This document shows positions 59,329 through 64,000 of a DNA stretch of 64,000 nucleotides, one piece after another. The notes below the pieces were generated by a model. That model saw only the letters and a list, made by a program, of their open reading frames with translations, made no database searches and was not told the DNA's origin. Location of the stretch: the NCBI RefSeq assembly GCF_000715505.1, contig NZ_JHEH01000013.1, forward strand, positions 1 through 64,000. Reading direction: 5' to 3'. How positions within the stretch are numbered: position 1 is the first letter of the stretch; the number at the start of each line of letters is the position of its first letter. This stretch comes from Thioclava dalianensis (GTDB lineage Bacteria; Pseudomonadota; Alphaproteobacteria; Rhodobacterales; Rhodobacteraceae). Made by a program: the position numbers and the translations under genes.

Positions 59329-60321
59329 TCAGCCCCCCGCCACCTCCAACACGATCTTGCCGATATGCTGGCTGCTTTCCATCCGCGCATGGGCCTGCGC
59401 GGCCTCGGCCAGCGGATAGAGGCTGTCATGCAGCACCCGCAGCTTGCCCGATTCCAGCATCGGCCAGACATGGGTACGCAGCTCGCGCGCGATTGCAGCC
59501 TTGGCTGCGACCGATTGCGGGCGCAGCGTCGAGCCGGTGAGCGTCAGCCTGCGCGCCATGATCTGCGCGAAGTTAATCTCGGCCTTGGGGCCTTCGAGGA
59601 AGGCGAGAAAAACCATCCGGCCATCATCGGCCAAAGACTTGATATTGCGATCAATATAGCTCCCGCCGACCATGTCGATGATCAGGTTCGCGCCGCCTTC
59701 CGCGCGCATCACATCGACGAAATCGCCGGTCTTGTAGTTGATCGCGGTGGCACCCAACTCCTCGCAGGCCGCGCATTTCTCGGCGCTCCCGGCGGTGGTA
59801 AAGACGCGCGCGCCAAGCGCCGTCGCGATCTGGATTGCCGTTGTGCCGATCCCAGATGAGCCGCCATGGATGAGAAAGCGCTCACCCGCCTGCAAGCCGC
59901 CGCGCATCACCATGTTGGACCAGACCGTGTAGCAGGTCTCGGGCAGGCAAGCAGCGTCGCGCATGGAGATCCCGGCAGGCACCGGTAGGGCATGCGCGGC
60001 GGGGCAGGTCACGAATTGCGCATAGCCGCCGCCGGGCAAAAGCGCGCAGACCGCATCGCCCACCGCCCAGTCCGTCACACCCGGCCCGAGTGCGGCGACA
60101 TGGCCCGAACATTCCAGCCCCGGCAGATCAGAGGCCCCTGCGGGCGGCGCATAGGCTCCGGCGCGCTGCAGGGCATCGGGGCGGTTCACGCCGCTATAGG
60201 CGACCTCGATCAGGATCTCCCCATGACCCGGCACGGGGGCTGCGCGTGTCGCCATCTGCAAGACCTCGGGCGCGCCCGGTTCGCTGATCTCGACGCAGTG
60301 CATCTCCTTGGGAGCATCCAT
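59329..60321 (-). CDS. NAD(P)H quinone oxidoreductase (PIG3/zeta-crystallin type)
   Basis: A 330-residue medium-chain reductase without zinc ligands. N-terminal EISEPGAPEVLQMATRAAPVPGHGE, VNRPDALQRAGAYAPPAG and the NADPH motif FLIHGGSSGIGTTAIQIATALG match the PIG3 quinone oxidoreductase branch. It reduces quinones or reactive carbonyls with NADPH. It shares one base with the COQ9 stop (TAATG), and coupling with a ubiquinone-biosynthesis gene suits a quinone-related role. Confidence 0.9.
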   Translation of the reverse strand: MDAPKEMHCVEISEPGAPEVLQMATRAAPVPGHGEILIEVAYSGVNRPDALQRAGAYAPPAGASDLPGLECSGHVAALGPGVTDWAVGDAVCALLPGGGYAQFVTCPAAHALPVPAGISMRDAACLPETCYTVWSNMVMRGGLQAGERFLIHGGSSGIGTTAIQIATALGARVFTTAGSAEKCAACEELGATAINYKTGDFVDVMRAEGGANLIIDMVGGSYIDRNIKSLADDGRMVFLAFLEGPKAEINFAQIMARRLTLTGSTLRPQSVAAKAAIARELRTHVWPMLESGKLRVLHDSLYPLAEAAQAHARMESSQHIGKIVLEVAGG

Positions 60322-60989
60322 TATCTCGTCTCCTTTCCGGGCATATCCGCCCGGTCGTTCGGGGCGCGGATCGTCCCCAGAATTTGCGGCAGGAACGGCA
60401 ATTTCATCGCCGCGCCCTTCACTTTTTCAAATTGCATCACGTTTTCAATGCGACGGTCGAGAAACGCCCAGCTATCGGCATGGTCCTCGCTCTCATCGCC
60501 CATCCAATAGAGCACGGTCGCGCTATAGACCCCCGACAGGGTCATCCGCTTGGTGTACCAATTGTAATCCGCGCTCTGATCGCCCAGCACGGTCCAGATC
60601 TTGTCACAGGTCTCCCAAACGAGCTTCGAACCGGTCGCGGCGTTTTGCGGCAGGGCAAAGATCGCCGCCCCACGCCGCACCAGTTCGGGATCCGCGGCCT
60701 CAAGCCGGAACCGCACCGCAGCCGCAATCCGGTCGCGAAATTTCATCTCCGACAGATCGGTCTCTGACAGCCGCTTCAACATCGCCTCATCGCCCTGCCG
60801 GTGATATTCCACCGCAAGATCGACCGCGCCACGCGGGCAAATCACCCGCGCCAGCTGCGCATCCATCCCCAAATCAGAGACGGCGGCCTGAAAGCTAGGC
60901 TCGGACCAGCCGTCGAAGGGCACATTTGGTTTGATCGCTTCGAGAAGCTCGGATCTGGCGCGCGCCACATCGAGATGATCATTCTTCAT
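60321..60989 (-). CDS. COQ9 family protein (ubiquinone biosynthesis)
   Basis: A 222-residue protein. The N-terminal TetR-like helices are followed by the COQ9 core: IAAAVRFRLEAADPELVRRGAAIFALP, DKIWTVLGDQSADYNWYTKRMTLSGVYSATVLYWM and the final amphipathic helix DRRIENVMQFEKVKGAA. COQ9 binds lipids and assists the COQ7 hydroxylation step. ATG 60989 follows GGAGA; an ATG at 61007 is possible. It is divergent from rpsU. Confidence 0.9.
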   Translation of the reverse strand: MKNDHLDVARARSELLEAIKPNVPFDGWSEPSFQAAVSDLGMDAQLARVICPRGAVDLAVEYHRQGDEAMLKRLSETDLSEMKFRDRIAAAVRFRLEAADPELVRRGAAIFALPQNAATGSKLVWETCDKIWTVLGDQSADYNWYTKRMTLSGVYSATVLYWMGDESEDHADSWAFLDRRIENVMQFEKVKGAAMKLPFLPQILGTIRAPNDRADMPGKETR

Positions 60990-61093
60990 CGCGTACTCTC
61001 CGTTCATGACGGTAGACAAACCACCTTTTCCTCCTTATATGGAGCGCTCCTGCAACTGACTTCAACTCAAACTTAGGAAGGTGGTGACACCAC

Positions 61094-61300
61094 ATGCAGG
61101 TCAGCGTTCGCGACAACAACGTCGAACAGGCGCTTCGTGCTCTGAAGAAAAAACTTCAGCGCGAGGGTGTGTTTCGTGAAATGAAGCTCAAGCAACATTT
61201 CGAGAAACCCTCCGTCAAGAAAGCGCGCGAGAAGGCCGAGGCCGTCCGCCGTGCCCGTAAACTGGCACGTAAGAAGGCCCAGCGCGAAGGCGCGCTCTAA
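61094..61300 (+). CDS. rpsU: 30S ribosomal protein S21
   Basis: A 68-residue basic protein ([20 protein letters not shown] ... [16 protein letters not shown]) of the alphaproteobacterial S21 type. An AGGAAGGTGG ribosome-binding region precedes the start. It is a single gene with its own terminator. Confidence 0.96.
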   Translation: MQVSVRDNNVEQALRALKKKLQREGVFREMKLKQHFEKPSVKKAREKAEAVRRARKLARKKAQREGAL

Positions 61301-61355
61301 GCGCTCCACGCCGCGCAGGCGTCTGAAAATGCTGGCGGGCTTGCCCGCACCGATG

Positions 61356-61386
61356 ACCCCCGTGGCCCGGCCCCGGGGGTTTTTTG
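61356..61386 (+). terminator. terminator of rpsU
   Basis: ACCCCCG (61356-61362) pairs with CGGGGGT (61374-61380), with extra GG/CC pairs inside, followed by TTTTTT. Confidence 0.88.
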
Positions 61387-61584
61387 GTGCGCTTTGCGAT
61401 CTCACGGGCCAGATTCGGGGCCCGGTCAGCCCCCGCCCCCCGCGCAACACTTGAGCGCGAAAGCGCAGGGTCGGGCTTTTTCCCTCTCGCCAGACCCTGC
61501 AGACGAAGTTTAAGTCTGGGCAATGGCCAAACGGCCGTCACCGTCGCCATCCACTGGACACCAAGGCTGGAACCGCTCTGAATC

Positions 61585-63033
61585 ATGTTCGATGTTCGGC
61601 CCGTCTTACATCTTTTCGGCCTGATCCTCATCGTCTTGGGGGGCGCGATGCTGATTCCGATGGGGCTCGACCTGTCGGATGGCAACGCGAACTGGCACAG
61701 CTTTTTTGAAAGCGCGATCGCAACGATCCTTGTCGGCGGATTTATGGCGCTGTCCTCGCAGGGCGGCTCGGTCAAAGGGCTCACCGCGCGTCAGGCCTAT
61801 CTCCTGACGGCTGCGATCTGGCTTGGATTGCCGCTCTTTGCAGCCCTCCCCTTCATGGATGGGGCACCGCATGTCTCTTTCACCGATGCCTATTTCGAGG
61901 CGGCCTCTGGGATCACGACGACGGGCTACACGGTGTTTCCCAAACTCGACGCCCTGCCGCGCTCCGTCCTGCTCTGGCGCGGCATGCTCAACTGGTTCGG
62001 CGGGCTCGGCATCGCATTTGTCGCGATGATCTTCCTGCCGGTCCTGCGCATCGGCGGCATGCGGTATTTCCAGACCGAAGGGTTCGACACGCTAGGCAAG
62101 GTGCTGCCGCGCGCCCGTGACATCGCCCGCTCTCTACTGGGCGTCTATACCACGCTCACAGCGCTTTGCGCGCTCAGCTATGTCACGACGGGGCTCAGCC
62201 CGTTCGATGCGCTGTGCTACGCGATGGCCACCTTGGCCACGGGCGGCTTTGGCACGCATGACAGCAGCTTCGCCAGCTTCTCTCCGGCGGCGCAATATGC
62301 CGCCTCGCTTTTCATGCTCGCCTCGGCCCTCCCCTTCATCCGCTATGTGCAGCTCTCCCGCGGCGACACCCGTGCCTTCTGGAGTGACCCGCAGGTGCGG
62401 GCCTTCTTGCGCTGGTTCTTCGTAGCCCTCGGGGCGCTTTTGATCTGGCGCTACACGCATGGGCATGCCCCGGTCGAGACGATCCTGCGCGACAGTCTTT
62501 TCAACCTGTCCTCGATCATGACCGGCACCGGCTTTGGCACCTCCAACATCACCGCTTGGGGCAGCTTTGGTGTTGTCTTGGCCTTTTGGGTCGGGATGAT
62601 CGGCGGCTGCACCGGCTCCAGTTCGGGCGCGCTCTCGGTATTTCGCTGGCAGGCGCTTGGCGCGGTCGTCCGCACGGCGCTTCGTCGCCTGCATGCGCCT
62701 CACCGGGTGATTTTGCCGCGCCTTGCGGGCAAGGTGATCGAAGAAGACGTGCTCTCCTCGCTCACCCTCTATTTCACCGGCTATATCCTGACGCTGGGCC
62801 TGATCTCGGTCGGGATCTCGATGACGGGCGCGGATTTCGTCTCGGCGCTGTTTGCCACATGGGGCGCGTTGGGCAATATCGGCTATGCGGTGGGCCCGTT
62901 GACCGCCAGTTCGGGAACGATGGCCGAGTTTTCCGGCACTGCGATCTGGCTGATGACGCTTGCGATGCTGCTGGGCCGGATCGGGATGCTAGCGATTCTG
63001 GTCCTGCTCTTGCCGCGATTCTGGCGCGGCTAA
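61585..63033 (+). CDS. trkH: TrkH family potassium uptake protein
   Basis: A 482-residue ion-conducting subunit of the Trk system. The four MPM repeats with selectivity-filter glycines are visible: ASGITTTGYTVF, ATLATGGFGTHDSS, SIMTGTGFGTSN and ALGNIGYAVGP. About ten to twelve membrane helices. It needs TrkA as a regulatory ring; trkA is not in this window. The single-gene position is 285 bp after rpsU. Confidence 0.94.
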   Translation: MFDVRPVLHLFGLILIVLGGAMLIPMGLDLSDGNANWHSFFESAIATILVGGFMALSSQGGSVKGLTARQAYLLTAAIWLGLPLFAALPFMDGAPHVSFTDAYFEAASGITTTGYTVFPKLDALPRSVLLWRGMLNWFGGLGIAFVAMIFLPVLRIGGMRYFQTEGFDTLGKVLPRARDIARSLLGVYTTLTALCALSYVTTGLSPFDALCYAMATLATGGFGTHDSSFASFSPAAQYAASLFMLASALPFIRYVQLSRGDTRAFWSDPQVRAFLRWFFVALGALLIWRYTHGHAPVETILRDSLFNLSSIMTGTGFGTSNITAWGSFGVVLAFWVGMIGGCTGSSSGALSVFRWQALGAVVRTALRRLHAPHRVILPRLAGKVIEEDVLSSLTLYFTGYILTLGLISVGISMTGADFVSALFATWGALGNIGYAVGPLTASSGTMAEFSGTAIWLMTLAMLLGRIGMLAILVLLLPRFWRG

Positions 63034-63048
63034 GCAGGCCTCGCGCAC

Positions 63049-63513
63049 TCAGACCGGAAGCGCCGTCGTCGATTGCACACATTTGAGCGAAAAGCTCGAC
63101 TGGATCTGCATCACCCCGGGCAGGCAGGCCAGCTTGGCCCGATGCAGCCGCGCGAAATCATCAGCATCCTGCGCGACGACCTTGAGCAGATAATCCGCAG
63201 TCCCCGCCATCAGATGACATTCCAGCACCTCGGGAACTTTCTGCACCGCCTGCTCAAACGCATCGAGGATCTCATCCGCCTGCCCCGAAAGCTTGATCTC
63301 GACATAGATCACGGTCGTGCGGCCCATCTTGCGCGCATCGAGAAGCGCCACATAATCCCGGATGAACCCCTCTTCCTCAAGCCGTTGGACCCGCCTGTGA
63401 CAGGCTGAGGGGGACAGGTTCACCCGTTCGCTCAGATCGGCGTTCGAGATTCGCCCCTGCTGTTGCAGCACGGACAGCAAACGGCGATCCGTCGCGTCGA
63501 GTTTCCCATCCAT
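63049..63513 (-). CDS. Lrp/AsnC family regulator
   Basis: A 154-residue regulator. The helix-turn-helix is LDATDRRLLSVLQQQGRISNADLSERVNLSPSACHRRVQRLEEEGFI, and the RAM ligand domain includes VPEVLECHLMAGTADYLLKV. It is divergent from alanine dehydrogenase, the AldR-type arrangement in which an Lrp protein activates ald in response to alanine. ATG 63513 (MDGKLDATDRRLL) is used; the frame upstream is a shadow of the ald region. Confidence 0.93.
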   Translation of the reverse strand: MDGKLDATDRRLLSVLQQQGRISNADLSERVNLSPSACHRRVQRLEEEGFIRDYVALLDARKMGRTTVIYVEIKLSGQADEILDAFEQAVQKVPEVLECHLMAGTADYLLKVVAQDADDFARLHRAKLACLPGVMQIQSSFSLKCVQSTTALPV

Positions 63514-63594
63514 GCAAAATCCTGCCGCGTTCGGGGGTGATAATCGAAGATACTGCCCACGCGGCACTGCCACAAGCCAATATTGGCAAAGCTC

Positions 63595-63614
63595 TTGCGT
63601 GGAAAATCTCGCAA
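63595..63614. promoter_or_regulatory. candidate Lrp-type operator between lrp and ald
   Basis: TTGCG-N10-CGCAA with an A-rich centre (TGGAAAATCT). Lrp family proteins favour such dyads with an AT-rich core. It lies 44 bases before the ald start. Confidence 0.4.
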
Positions 63615-63657
63615 AATGGGCGGTAAGACACCATGTCTTTTCGGAGGAGGATCCATC

Positions 63658-64000
63658 ATGAAAATCGGAACCGTACGCGAGATCAAGACACACGAATACC
63701 GTGTCGGACTGACGCCCGCCGCAGCACACGAAGCCATCGCCCATGGCCATGACGTGCTGGTCGAAGCAGGCGCCGGCACCGGCGCGGGCTTTCCCGACAG
63801 CGATTATACCGATATCGGCGCAGAGATTATCGCGAGCGCAGCCGAGGTCTTTGAAGCCGCCGATATGATCGTCAAGGTCAAAGAACCGCAGGCATCCGAG
63901 CGCGCAATGCTGCGCGAAGGACAAATCCTGTTCACCTATCTGCACCTTGCCGCCGACGAGGCTCAGGCCCGCGAGCTGATGGAATCGGGCGCAACCTGCA
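63658..64000 (+). CDS. ald: alanine dehydrogenase, cut by the window edge
   Basis: The first 114 residues of an NAD-dependent alanine dehydrogenase (family length about 370). MKIGTVREIKTHEYRVGLTP is the family start with the substrate Arg in the EYRVGLTP block. HGHDVLVEAGAGTGAGFPDSDY and the catalytic-Lys block MIVKVKEPQASE follow. It converts alanine to pyruvate plus ammonium. GGAGGAGG lies 7 bases before the ATG. The right end is incomplete because the sequence stops. Confidence 0.95.
   Translation, partial: MKIGTVREIKTHEYRVGLTPAAAHEAIAHGHDVLVEAGAGTGAGFPDSDYTDIGAEIIASAAEVFEAADMIVKVKEPQASERAMLREGQILFTYLHLAADEAQARELMESGATC

Overview
The window comes from a high-GC alphaproteobacterium of the Rhodobacterales (Rhodobacter/Roseobacter group). 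The evidence is the b/b' split ATP synthase operon, the sdhC-sdhD-sdhA-sdhB order, a TrcR (DUF1013) cell-cycle regulator, a COQ9 protein, the AcuR-AcuI pair, and ethylmalonyl-CoA pathway enzymes (mesaconyl-CoA hydratase and a CitE-like lyase/thioesterase). No rRNA, tRNA or CRISPR array was recognised. The last gene (ald) runs off the right edge.

Layout. (1) About 1-5450 is an accessory island: a small serine recombinase, a tightly packed three-gene cassette of unknown function that ends in a membrane protein, two adjacent short elements with inverted-repeat ends, and an orphan zinc-ribbon protein. Much of it is visibly AT-richer than the rest and gene-poor. (2) 5.5-18.8 kb is chromosomal housekeeping and surface functions: an ArsB-like permease, a fosmidomycin-resistance-type MFS pump divergent from an AraC regulator, a PrtD/PrtE type I secretion pair followed by a Wza-like lipoprotein, adenosine kinase and endonuclease III, a Hint-domain protein, an Ada-like methyltransferase, an OmpA-type lipoprotein and a FadR-type GntR regulator. 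(3) 18.9-21.5 kb is the F0 operon atpI-atpB-atpE-atpF'-atpF on the minus strand. (4) 22.5-26.3 kb is sdhCDA-lipoprotein-sdhB on the minus strand. (5) 26.5-29.2 kb is an operon with a CitE-like enzyme, NnrU, DUF1737 and mesaconyl-CoA hydratase. (6) 30.6-42.1 kb is a TCA block: mdh, a glycosyltransferase on the other strand, then sucC-sucD-sucA-sucB-MAPEG-lpdA. (7) 42.1-46.3 kb holds an asparagine-synthetase-like protein, a structured gene-free stretch, a thioesterase and panB-panC. (8) 46.4-53.5 kb is a peptide ABC transporter whose binding protein is separated from its permeases by an L,D-transpeptidase, with a DmpA-type aminopeptidase at the end. (9) 53.6-64 kb has a succinate-semialdehyde dehydrogenase, acuR-acuI with a clear operator, an SDR, trcR, RNase T2, a quinone oxidoreductase, COQ9, rpsU, trkH, and a divergent Lrp/ald pair.

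How the genes work together. Malate dehydrogenase, succinyl-CoA synthetase, the complete 2-oxoglutarate dehydrogenase complex and succinate dehydrogenase cover much of the TCA cycle, and ATP synthase F0 lies beside them. The sdh and suc operons carry the same tandem palindrome (TGTGATCACA, 11 bp, CGTGATCACA, read on the + strand) in their upstream regions, with identical 21 bp centre-to-centre spacing. This points to one shared regulator. Mesaconyl-CoA hydratase, the CitE-like enzyme and AcuI fit acetate and acrylate/propionate-type assimilation feeding that cycle.

The best candidate for something undescribed is the three-gene island cassette at 1780-3831. The best regulatory lead is the shared TCA-operon palindrome.
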